NCBI GenBank assembly: GCA_900321645.1
Contig: ONWZ01000055.1
Coordinates: 1 to 8,695 of the forward strand
Reading direction: 5' to 3'
Length of the DNA stretch: 8,695 nucleotides
Source: an uncultured Eubacteriales bacterium
GTDB lineage: Bacteria > Bacillota_I > Bacilli_A > RF39 > UBA660
Below the pieces are notes generated by a model. The model was not told the origin of the DNA and did not search any database. It saw nothing but the letters and a program-made list of their open reading frames with translations. Shown one piece after another: positions 1 through 6,562 of the stretch; within the stretch, counting starts at the first letter, position 1, and each line of letters opens with the position of its first letter. The position numbers and the translations under genes are program-made.

Positions 1-1
1 G

Positions 2-130
2 AGAAGAACTCATTATAAAGTTACTGCAAATGGTTTAGTAAAATGCCCTAATTGTGGTGAAATGATTAGACCTCACAGAGTTTGTGACAAATGCGGATTT
101 TATAAAGGAGTAAATAAATTAGAAAAATAA
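2..130 (+). CDS. rpmF: 50S ribosomal protein L32, C-terminal part (5' end outside window)
   Basis: Last 42 codons of L32, a small protein of the large ribosomal subunit. The reading frame entering at base 2 gives a basic segment (RRTHYKVTANGLVKCPNCGE) followed by CDKCGFYKG and ends at TAA. Two CxxC pairs, CPNC and CDKC, form the zinc-ribbon of the cysteine-containing type of L32. The length remaining and the family's usual size of about 57-60 residues suggest that only 15 or so residues are missing upstream. A terminator follows directly, so this is the end of its transcription unit and it is not co-transcribed with tkt. Identification rests on the clear zinc-ribbon and L32 tail. Confidence 0.93.
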   Translation, partial: RRTHYKVTANGLVKCPNCGEMIRPHRVCDKCGFYKGVNKLEK

Positions 131-153
131 CTAATCGTATGATTAGTTTTTTT
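129..153 (+). terminator. Rho-independent terminator after rpmF
   Basis: An 8-bp perfect stem, AACTAATC paired with GATTAGTT, closes a GTAT loop and runs into a tract of seven T. The stem begins within the rpmF stop codon. It separates rpmF from the tkt unit. Confidence 0.85.
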
Positions 154-205
154 GTTACCTATAAATCACAAGTTTACAAAAACTATTTAAATATATGGAA
201 AAATA

Positions 206-214
206 TGCTATAAT
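206..214 (+). promoter_or_regulatory. Extended -10 promoter of tkt (TGCTATAAT)
   Basis: TGCTATAAT matches the extended -10 consensus TGnTATAAT exactly. No good -35 is present at 17 bp spacing, as is usual for extended -10 promoters. Initiation is expected near 220-222, giving a leader of about 16 nt before the ATG at 237. The upstream in-frame ATG at 195 would lie upstream of this start point, which argues against its use. Confidence 0.65.
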
Positions 215-236
215 TAACTTGAAAGTAGGTAGAAAT

Positions 237-2207
237 ATGTCGAAATTAAATGAAAAGAAAATGATTGATGAAATTAGACTTCTCGCATTAGACATGATCG
301 ATAATGCCGGAAGTGGTCATCCCGGAATAGCTTTAAGTGCTGCTCCCATAATGTATTCTTTATTTGCTAATCAAATGACTTATGATTTAGAAAAGACCGA
401 TTGGCCAAATCGTGACCGTTTTGTCTTGTCAGCTGGTCATGCCTCTGCCTTATTATATGCTACGATTTATGCCACAACTGAAGATTATACTATCGAAGAA
501 TTAAAGGACTTTAGACATTTAAATAGCGTAACTCCAGGTCATCCAGAATTAAACATTAGTAAAAGAATCGAAGCAACAACCGGCTCATTAGGCCAAGGTT
601 TTGCTACTGCCGTTGGTATGGCTATCGGCGAAAAAATGTTGGAAACTAAATACAACACTAAAAAAGTAGACGTATTTGATTATGACATATATTGCCTATG
701 TAGTGATGGGGATTTAATGGAAGGCATTTCATATGAAGCAGCTGCCTTAGCAGGTGAGTATGAATTAGATAATCTAATAGTTTTATACGATGCTAATCGT
801 ATGACTTTAGATGGTGCCTTGGATAAAGACTATAATGATAAAATAGCTAATATGTATGTTTCACTAGGTTGGGATGTATTAGTTATCAAAAATGGTGAAA
901 GAGTTTCTGAAATTGATAAAGCTATCGAAGCGGCTAAACGTTCTAAACTACCTACATTAATTATTGTAAATACCGTTTTGGGTAAGTATTCAGCCTATGA
1001 AAACACCAATAAGATACATGGAAAATTAGATAAAGCTGATTTAGAAAGTATCAGAGAGAAACTAAAAGGTGGGCAACCATTCACTATCGATGAGGATAAT
1101 CTATATGCCTTAAGAAAAGAAGTAAAAACAAGGAATCAGTTAGCATATCAAGACTGGTACCAGGAATATGAAGCATGTATCAAAGATATGAATGAAAAAC
1201 AAACTGACAATTTAAATGATTTAATAAATGGCGAAGATATAACTCTAAACCTTGAAAAAGTGATTGATAAAGATAAATTATTCTTAGACAAGCCAATGCG
1301 CGATATTAATTTTCAAATAATGAATGTTATTTCGGCCTTTGTTGATAGATTTGTCGGAGGTTCCGCTGATTTAGCTAATTCTACTAAAGCTTATTTAAAA
1401 AATGGCGGAGACTTTAATGCTGATGATTATAAGGGAAAGAATATTGGCTTTGGAGTTAGAGAAAATGCAATGGGTGCTATTCTTAATGGCTTAGCTCTAA
1501 CTAACTTTAGGGGCTTTGGTTCAACCTTCTTAACATTTGCTGATAATATGAAACCATCAATGCGCAGTAGTGCTATCATGAATTTACCAGTAACTTATAT
1601 ATTTACACATGATAGTATCCGTATCGGTGCCGACGGTATAACCCATCAACCAATTGAACAATTAGCAATGCTAAGAACTATTCCTAATTTTGATGTTTAT
1701 CGTCCATGTGATTATAAAGAATTAATTGGTGCATGGCAATTAATTTTAAGAAATAAACGCCCAAGTGCTTTAATTGTAGCTAAGAATCCAACTGAAAGTT
1801 ATAAATATACTTCTATCGAAGAAACTGCACTCGGCGGCTATGTTATCAGTGAAGTTAAAAGCAGATTGGATGTCATTCTGATTGCTTCTGGTTCAGAAGT
1901 AACCCTAGCTATGCAATTAAAACATGAATTATTAAAAAGTTTTATCGAAGCCAGAATTGTTTCAATGCCAAATGTTAATGAATTCTTAAAACAACCACAA
2001 GAATATCAAAATCAAGTTTTACCTAAAGGCTATAAAAGAATGGTTCTTGAATTTTCAAATGATCCAACTATGTATAAACTTGTCAAGAGTGATGAAGATA
2101 TCATCAATATAACTAAATTTGGTAAGAGTGGCACAGAAGAAGAGTTACTTGCAGAATATGAATTAGATATTCCAAGTATTGTTATAAAAATTAAAAATAA
2201 TATTTAA
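237..2207 (+). CDS. tkt: Transketolase
   Basis: Thiamine-diphosphate enzyme that moves two-carbon ketol units between sugar phosphates in the non-oxidative pentose phosphate pathway; cytosolic. At 656 aa it has the usual full length. Visible landmarks, numbered from the ATG at 237, are SGHPG (26-30), LSAGHAS (64-70), TTGSLGQG (114-121), the cofactor motif SDGDLMEG (156-163) with DANRM (185-189), FGVREN with the expected catalytic Glu at about 409, THDS (457-460) and DGITHQPIEQ (467-475). All three domains are present. The first Gly of the classical GDG motif is Ser here, while the metal-binding Asp and Asn are kept. An in-frame ATG at 195 would add 14 residues, but the -10 box overlaps that extension and an AGGT ribosome binding site lies 6 nt before 237, so 237 is preferred. 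It leads a tkt-sirA-yneF cluster conserved with Bacillus. Confidence 0.95.
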   Translation: MSKLNEKKMIDEIRLLALDMIDNAGSGHPGIALSAAPIMYSLFANQMTYDLEKTDWPNRDRFVLSAGHASALLYATIYATTEDYTIEELKDFRHLNSVTPGHPELNISKRIEATTGSLGQGFATAVGMAIGEKMLETKYNTKKVDVFDYDIYCLCSDGDLMEGISYEAAALAGEYELDNLIVLYDANRMTLDGALDKDYNDKIANMYVSLGWDVLVIKNGERVSEIDKAIEAAKRSKLPTLIIVNTVLGKYSAYENTNKIHGKLDKADLESIREKLKGGQPFTIDEDNLYALRKEVKTRNQLAYQDWYQEYEACIKDMNEKQTDNLNDLINGEDITLNLEKVIDKDKLFLDKPMRDINFQIMNVISAFVDRFVGGSADLANSTKAYLKNGGDFNADDYKGKNIGFGVRENAMGAILNGLALTNFRGFGSTFLTFADNMKPSMRSSAIMNLPVTYIFTHDSIRIGADGITHQPIEQLAMLRTIPNFDVYRPCDYKELIGAWQLILRNKRPSALIVAKNPTESYKYTSIEETALGGYVISEVKSRLDVILIASGSEVTLAMQLKHELLKSFIEARIVSMPNVNEFLKQPQEYQNQVLPKGYKRMVLEFSNDPTMYKLVKSDEDIINITKFGKSGTEEELLAEYELDIPSIVIKIKNNI

Positions 2208-2219
2208 AACGACAAATTA

Positions 2220-2280
2220 TTTAAAGATATAGTACTATGATAATATCGGTGATATTATGAGAACATACTATATCTTTAAA
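2220..2280 (+). promoter_or_regulatory. Long two-part hairpin enclosing the sirA ribosome binding site and start codon
   Basis: The left arm TTTAAAGATATAGTA (2220-2234) is perfectly complementary to TACTATATCTTTAAA (2266-2280), giving 15 bp. Inside it ATAATATC (2240-2247) pairs with GATATTAT (2251-2258) across a GGT loop, giving 8 bp more. Short unpaired stretches (2235-2239 and 2259-2265) separate the two stems. The Shine-Dalgarno-like GGTGAT (2248-2253) lies in the loop and inner stem, and the ATG (2257-2259) in and beside the inner stem. Folded mRNA should therefore hide the start of the sirA-like gene. No T tract follows on either strand, so it is not an ordinary terminator. The base pairing is seen directly; the regulatory role is inference. 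It could also be an RNase III processing site or a DNA operator. Confidence 0.6.
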
Positions 2281-2694
2281 ATTAATAAATACTTTGCTTA
2301 CGTATATAAAAAATGGCCTTATCGGATGTATAAAATAGTGGAAGAATTATATCACACTAAAGATTACGATATGTTAGCTAGTTATAAGTATTATAAAAGA
2401 TTTGCTATCGAGTTTAATAAACTAGACATAAATGAATATATTTATAATCTAAATAAAGATAACAAGAATTATTATCGAGATAATAATATCCACATCATCA
2501 ATAATGAAAAATATAATAAATTATTAGTTAATGCCACTTGCATTATTCTAAAAACTGATGATATATATTCCGTATTTCTAAATGATTTAAATGTCTATCT
2601 TGATAACATTTTCGTTTGTGACCTTAAAAATCATGATTATTTTTGGCTAGATTCATTAAATAAAGATAGACAAAAAGAGTTATCTTTAGTATAA
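2257..2694 (+). CDS. sirA: SirA-like protein (inhibitor of DNA replication initiation, YneE family)
   Basis: Small protein of 145 aa, rich in Tyr, Asn and Lys, with no signal peptide or membrane segment. In Bacillus subtilis SirA binds domain I of DnaA and blocks new rounds of replication as cells enter sporulation. Two things support the assignment. First, position: it lies between tkt and yneF, exactly where sirA (yneE) lies in B. subtilis. Second, sequence: an N-terminal MRTYYIFKINKYFAYVY resembles the SirA start (Tyr-Tyr, then Ile, then Phe-Ala), and a C-terminal YFWL followed by a basic Arg-containing tail resembles its YGWL-x-R end. Overall similarity is low and judged from memory, so the family call is moderate. 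Whether this organism sporulates cannot be told from the window; the role could be general control of DnaA. The start is chosen by GGTGAT a few bases upstream; that region folds into a hairpin. Confidence 0.68.
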   Translation: MRTYYIFKINKYFAYVYKKWPYRMYKIVEELYHTKDYDMLASYKYYKRFAIEFNKLDINEYIYNLNKDNKNYYRDNNIHIINNEKYNKLLVNATCIILKTDDIYSVFLNDLNVYLDNIFVCDLKNHDYFWLDSLNKDRQKELSLV

Positions 2695-2720
2695 TTAGTT
2701 AGTGAAAGGATGTATTAATT

Positions 2721-2930
2721 ATGTGGAGAGATATATTATATTTAGTAGTCGGCTTACTAGTGGGAGCAGCCGCAGGCTTCTTTATCGCAAGGGCATATAT
2801 GAAGAAGTATTTGAAGAAAAACCCACCAATCAATGAACAAATGATCAAAGCAATGATGAGTGGTATGGGAAGAACCCCATCACAAAAACAAATAAATCAA
2901 ATGATGAAACAAATGAATAAATATATGTAA
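2721..2930 (+). CDS. yneF: YneF family membrane protein (UPF0154)
   Basis: Small single-pass membrane protein of 69 aa, the usual family length. Residues 5-27 form one hydrophobic helix with small Gly/Ala residues (LVVGLLVGAAAGFFIARAYM). The cytoplasmic tail carries the family signature KKNPPINEQM, then GRTPSQKQINQMMKQMN. It matches the B. subtilis YneF pattern closely and occupies the same place after tkt and sirA. Its function is not established. A ribosome binding site GAAAGGA (2704-2710) lies 10 nt before the ATG. It is 26 bp from sirA and presumably co-transcribed with it. No terminator follows before the T-box leader, so read-through from tkt would also meet the T-box terminator. Confidence 0.92.
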   Translation: MWRDILYLVVGLLVGAAAGFFIARAYMKKYLKKNPPINEQMIKAMMSGMGRTPSQKQINQMMKQMNKYM

Positions 2931-2937
2931 TAAATAA

Positions 2938-3150
2938 TGTATGAGATAAAGTACGATAAAAGTATTCTCAAAGAGAGTCTATGAAAGGTGTAAATAGATA
3001 GAATGTTTTATCAGAAAGCTCCTCATATAAATGTGATTAATCATCACCGGCTAAAACCGTTATTTAAATTAAGGTTATACGTATGTATAATTAGGATGGT
3101 ACCGCGGATTAATTCGTTCCTAGAGAATAGATTAATTCGCTTTTTATTTT
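2938..3150 (+). ncRNA. T-box riboswitch, tRNA-Ala specific, transcription-attenuation type
   Basis: Leader RNA that senses uncharged tRNA. The base of Stem I pairs TGTATGAG (2938-2945) with CTCATATA (3022-3029). Within it are the AGAGAG motif (2972-2977) and GGTGTAAAT (2988-2996) of the apical region. The specifier is read as GCT (3018-3020), an alanine codon, just before the closing stem. A small CGG/CCG hairpin (3048-3059) follows. The conserved T-box AGGATGGTACCGCGG (3093-3107) carries the TGGT bulge, which would pair with an ACCA end; tRNA-Ala normally has discriminator A. The first downstream synthetase gene is alaS, which agrees. With uncharged tRNA the antiterminator should form and cmk-alaS be transcribed; otherwise the terminator at 3104-3150 forms. 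No clear promoter was recognised just upstream. Confidence 0.93.
3104..3150 (+). terminator. T-box leader terminator
   Basis: GCGGATTAATT (3104-3114) pairs with GATTAATTCGC (3130-3140), 11 bp with two G-T wobbles. The stem is extended internally by GTTC with GAAT and is followed by a run of T (3141-3150). Its 5' arm overlaps the T-box sequence, so it is mutually exclusive with the antiterminator. Confidence 0.87.
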
Positions 3151-3165
3151 GAAAGGAGTAAAAAA

Positions 3166-3840
3166 ATGAATATAATTGTTGCCATTGATGGCCCTGCAGG
3201 AAGCGGAAAAGGTACTCTTGCCAAAGCCTTATCCCAAAAATTAAACTTAGTTAATATTGATACTGGAGCAACTTATAGATGCGTTGCCCTTAAAATCTTA
3301 AGAGAAAAAGTTGATATTAATGAAAAAGAAAAAATAATTGATCTTGCTAAAAATATTAGTATTAATCTTTTAACTGATGGAACGGTGCTAATGGATGGCG
3401 AAGATGTTACTAAAGAAATTAGAAGCAAAGAAGTAACTTCTATCGTATCACCCATTTCAAGCATTGTCGAGGTAAGAGAAATACTCGTAAATATCCAAAG
3501 AAAAATTGCCGAAGGTAAAGATGTCGTCATGGAGGGAAGAGATATCACAACTGTTGTCTTTCCTAATGCTCCATATAAATTTTATTTGGATGCTTCCATT
3601 GAAGCAAGAGCTAAAAGACGTTATAAAGAAAATCAAGAAAAAGGCATTGATATGACATATGAGGAAGTATATGAAAATATCAAAGCCAGAGATTATAATG
3701 ATATGCATAAAGAAGTTGGTTCACTCACTAGAACTGATGATCAAATCTATATTGATACGACAAACTTAACAGTTGAAGATGAAGTAGCCATTATTGAAAA
3801 AGTAATAAAAGGTGATAGAAATGAAGAAAATGACAGGTAA
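3166..3840 (+). CDS. cmk: Cytidylate kinase (CMP kinase)
   Basis: Phosphorylates CMP and dCMP with ATP in pyrimidine nucleotide recycling and supply of CDP/dCDP; cytosolic. At 224 aa it is the usual size. The P-loop GPAGSGKGT is at 9-17, and DTGATYR (32-38) lies in the CMP site. GRDITTVVFP (124-133) and the basic RRYKE lid (151-155) follow, then RD at 175-176 and DQIYIDTTNLTVEDEV near the end, the standard order for bacterial Cmk. The segment GRDITTVVFP has Thr where Gly is common (GRDIGTVV). The start has GAAAGGAG 7 nt upstream, directly after the T-box terminator. It overlaps alaS by 20 bp, so the two genes form one operon under alanine T-box control, an odd pairing for a nucleotide enzyme. 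Confidence 0.95.
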   Translation: MNIIVAIDGPAGSGKGTLAKALSQKLNLVNIDTGATYRCVALKILREKVDINEKEKIIDLAKNISINLLTDGTVLMDGEDVTKEIRSKEVTSIVSPISSIVEVREILVNIQRKIAEGKDVVMEGRDITTVVFPNAPYKFYLDASIEARAKRRYKENQEKGIDMTYEEVYENIKARDYNDMHKEVGSLTRTDDQIYIDTTNLTVEDEVAIIEKVIKGDRNEENDR

Positions 3841-6520
3841 TGAAATAATTAGAACATACATTGAATTCTTTAAAGAAAGGGGACATACTGAAGTTGAATC
3901 AGCTAGTTTGATTCCTCATGACGATCCCTCAATCTTGTGGATTAATGCTGGCGTAACACCATTAAAAAAATATTTTGATGGCACTGCTATTCCACAAAAT
4001 CGAAGAATGACTAGTTGCCAAAAATGTATTCGTACTGGTGATATTGAATCGGTTGGAAAAACAGCCAGACATCATACCTTTTTCCAAATGCTAGGTAACT
4101 TTTCAGTTGGTGATTACTTTAAAGAAGAAGCTTTAACTTGGGCCATGGAATTATTAACAAACCCTAAATATTTTGGCTTTGATGTAAAGAAGTTATATGT
4201 TACAATCTATCCCAATGATGTAGATGCCTATAATCTATGGGTTAAATTAGGAATGCCTAAAGATCATATTGTTAAATTAGAAAATAATTATTGGGAAATT
4301 GGCGAAGGACCAAGTGGCCCAGATAGTGAAATTTTTTATGACCGTGGAACAAAATATGATCCTGATAAACTAGGTATTAAACTACTTGAAGAAGAAATTG
4401 AAAATGATCGTTATATTGAAATTTGGAATAATGTCTTTAGCCAATATAATGCTAAAGAAGGTGTTCCAAGGGATAAATATGAAGAACTTCCAAGTAAAAA
4501 CATCGATACCGGTATGGGCGTTGAAAGAATGGCTTGTATTCTTCAAAATACTGAAACCAATTATGAAACAGATTTATTCATGCCAATTATGAAGGGCATT
4601 GAAGAATTAGCACAAATTCCTTATTTAGGACAAATGGAATTCAAAGTTATTGCTGATCATGTTAGAACCCTAACATTTGCTTTATCTGACGGAGCATCAT
4701 TTGAAAACTATGGTCGTGGCTATGTCTTAAGAAGATTACTTCGCCGTGCTAGTCGTATGGGAAGAAAACTAAATATTAATCATACCTTTATGGCTGAATT
4801 AGTTGATATTGTTGTCGATAAATATCGTGATATCTATCCTGATTTAGAACAAAATAGAAATATGGTTAAAAAGCTAATTATCAAGGAAGAAGAATTATTC
4901 CAAAAAACGCTCCTTCAAGGTGAAAAGATTCTTGAAGATATCTTTAACAACAGTAAGAATAATATGATTGGTGGTGAAGATGCCTTTAAATTATATGATA
5001 CATATGGTTATCCAATTGAATTAACTGAAGAATGTGCTAATGAACGCGGCTTCATTGTCGATAATGAAGGCTTTAAAAAATATATGGATGTTCAAAAAGA
5101 ACAAGCCAGAAGAAATCGTAAAGTTGATTCAAGCATGAATGTCCAAAATGAATTGTTATTAAATTATACAACTCCTAGTAATTTTATTGGTTATGAAAAA
5201 CTAGGCTCAAAAACAAAGATTCAAGCAATCATCAAGAATGATAAATTTGTTGAAAAATGCAATACCGAGTGCTATATCTTTATTGAAGATAATCCATTCT
5301 ATGCAGAAATGGGTGGCCAAGTTAGCGATAAAGGATACTTAAAAAATGATAATTGTAAGTTAGAAGTTTTAGATGTTATCAAATGCCCCAACAAGCAACA
5401 TTTAATTAAAGTAAAAGTTTTAGAGGGAATCATTAATAAAGGTGATGAAATATTAACTCACGTTGATAAAGATGCTAGATTAGCGACTGCTAGAAACCAT
5501 TCAGCAACCCATTTACTACAAAAAACATTACAAGAAGTATTAGGTAGTAGCGTCCATCAAGCAGGTTCAAGAGTAGACGAGAATAATTTCCGTTTTGATT
5601 TCTCATACCGTGGTAAATTATCTGATCAAATAATTGTCGAAATTGAAAAGAAGACTCAAGAAAGAATCAATAAGAACATTGAAACTAAGATTGAAATAAT
5701 GGATATTGAAGATGCTAAGAAGAAAGGTGCTATGGCTTTGTTTGAAGATAAATATGACAAAACAGTTAGGGTAGTTACCATTGGTGATTCAATTGAATTG
5801 TGTGGTGGAACACATGTAAGTAATACTAGTGAAATTGGTGCTTTTGCTATTCTTAAAATAGAAAATAAGGGTAGTGATACTTACCGTGTCGAAGGTGCTA
5901 CAAACAATAAAATCGAAAAACAAATATATGAAGTTATTAAGCCTTATCATGAAGAAATAACCAAATTATTAAATAAAGCTAAAGAATTAGTTAAGCTTGC
6001 TAAAAAAGAGAAAGTTGAAGCCTATTTTGATTTTGATATTGAATACCAACTATTAGATAGTTACGCTGATGTTGTTTATTATAAAGAACAATTAGAAAGA
6101 TTGAAAATTACTGTTAAAAAATTAGAAAAATCAATTAATGAAGAAATGACTAATAAGTCATTAAATAATGTCGATGAATTTATCAATGTCAAGGAAGAAA
6201 TAAATGATATGAATGTAATTGTAGCTACAACCAAGAATTATGATGTTCCTGTATTAAAACAATTAGTTGATAATTTGACCAATACCTTATCAAATTCATT
6301 TGTTCTTCTAGCTAATATAAATAAAGGTAGTGTTAATATTATTTGTAAAACCAATATTGATAATGAAAAACTCCATTGTGGCAATATTGTTAAAGATATT
6401 TGTACAAAATGTGAAGGCAATGGCGGTGGAAACAGACTATTCGCTCAAGGCGGTGGTTCAAATGCCGAGAACCTAACAACATATTTAAAAGAAGTTAAAG
6501 CAAAACTAAAAGAAGTGTAA
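3821..6520 (+). CDS. alaS: Alanyl-tRNA synthetase
   Basis: Class II synthetase that charges tRNA-Ala and edits mischarged Ser/Gly; cytosolic. It is 899 aa from the ATG at 3821. The catalytic core is clear: INAGVTPLKKYFDG (41-54), RHHTFFQMLGNFSVGDYF (83-100), NIDTGMGVERMAC (227-239) and DHVRTLTFALSDG (279-291). The editing domain has zinc-site HSATH (560-564) and CGGTH (661-665). A charged coiled region follows, then a C-terminal C-Ala domain ending in the Gly-rich GNGGGNRLFAQGGG. The N-terminal segment is of the SLIPHDDPSILWINAG type found in some Firmicutes. A GTG at 3812 and an ATG at 3830 are alternatives. AAAGGTGAT (3807-3815) sits at the right distance for 3821, and MKKMTGNEI fits the family start. 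It is translated from within the end of cmk, probably by translational coupling. Confidence 0.96.
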   Translation: MKKMTGNEIIRTYIEFFKERGHTEVESASLIPHDDPSILWINAGVTPLKKYFDGTAIPQNRRMTSCQKCIRTGDIESVGKTARHHTFFQMLGNFSVGDYFKEEALTWAMELLTNPKYFGFDVKKLYVTIYPNDVDAYNLWVKLGMPKDHIVKLENNYWEIGEGPSGPDSEIFYDRGTKYDPDKLGIKLLEEEIENDRYIEIWNNVFSQYNAKEGVPRDKYEELPSKNIDTGMGVERMACILQNTETNYETDLFMPIMKGIEELAQIPYLGQMEFKVIADHVRTLTFALSDGASFENYGRGYVLRRLLRRASRMGRKLNINHTFMAELVDIVVDKYRDIYPDLEQNRNMVKKLIIKEEELFQKTLLQGEKILEDIFNNSKNNMIGGEDAFKLYDTYGYPIELTEECANERGFIVDNEGFKKYMDVQKEQARRNRKVDSSMNVQNELLLNYTTPSNFIGYEKLGSKTKIQAIIKNDKFVEKCNTECYIFIEDNPFYAEMGGQVSDKGYLKNDNCKLEVLDVIKCPNKQHLIKVKVLEGIINKGDEILTHVDKDARLATARNHSATHLLQKTLQEVLGSSVHQAGSRVDENNFRFDFSYRGKLSDQIIVEIEKKTQERINKNIETKIEIMDIEDAKKKGAMALFEDKYDKTVRVVTIGDSIELCGGTHVSNTSEIGAFAILKIENKGSDTYRVEGATNNKIEKQIYEVIKPYHEEITKLLNKAKELVKLAKKEKVEAYFDFDIEYQLLDSYADVVYYKEQLERLKITVKKLEKSINEEMTNKSLNNVDEFINVKEEINDMNVIVATTKNYDVPVLKQLVDNLTNTLSNSFVLLANINKGSVNIICKTNIDNEKLHCGNIVKDICTKCEGNGGGNRLFAQGGGSNAENLTTYLKEVKAKLKEV

Positions 6521-6532
6521 ACTTCTTTTTTT
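6508..6532 (+). terminator. Terminator overlapping the alaS stop codon
   Basis: AAAAGAAGT (6508-6516) pairs with ACTTCTTTT (6521-6529) around a GTAA loop that contains the TAA stop codon of alaS, followed by further T. The last codons of alaS therefore double as the terminator stem. Confidence 0.85.
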
Positions 6533-6537
6533 ATAAT

Positions 6538-6562
6538 AAAAAAAGATACTCATTTGAGTATC
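6538..6562 (-). terminator. Terminator overlapping the rnhC stop codon
   Basis: On the minus strand GATACTC, loop AAAT, GAGTATC gives a 7-bp perfect stem (6545-6562) followed by seven T (complement of 6538-6544). The rnhC TGA stop (6550-6552) straddles the stem and loop. It faces the alaS terminator 5 bp away. Confidence 0.83.

Noticed and set aside
195..236. Upstream in-frame ATG giving a 14-residue longer transketolase
   Set aside because: An exact extended -10 promoter lies inside this stretch, so the mRNA should start after it. The added residues do not resemble the family start, and an AGGT site fits the ATG at 237.
2220..2280. tkt-sirA hairpin as a simple intrinsic terminator
   Set aside because: No T tract follows on either strand, the right arm is coding sequence, and the stem is A/T-rich.
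3016..3023. AGC (Ser) or CTC (Leu) as the T-box specifier in neighbouring frames
   Set aside because: The TGGT bulge calls for discriminator A, whereas tRNA-Ser has G. The downstream synthetase is alaS, so GCT is the best reading.
3273..3708. Open frames of 83-91 codons on the minus strand across cmk
   Set aside because: They lie wholly within cmk, lack ribosome binding sites and encode low-complexity Ser/Ile/Phe-rich products; shadows of the real gene. The same holds for minus-strand frames over alaS, cvpA and trxA and plus-strand frames at 4386-4592 and 6554-6766.
3812..3820. GTG start for alaS adding three residues
   Set aside because: The GTG is inside the AAAGGTGAT ribosome binding site that serves the ATG at 3821.
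6550..6552. TGA possibly read as Trp (mycoplasma code) extending RNase HIII
   Set aside because: TGG is used for Trp in all genes, RNase HIII is already full length, and the TGA sits in the gene's own terminator.
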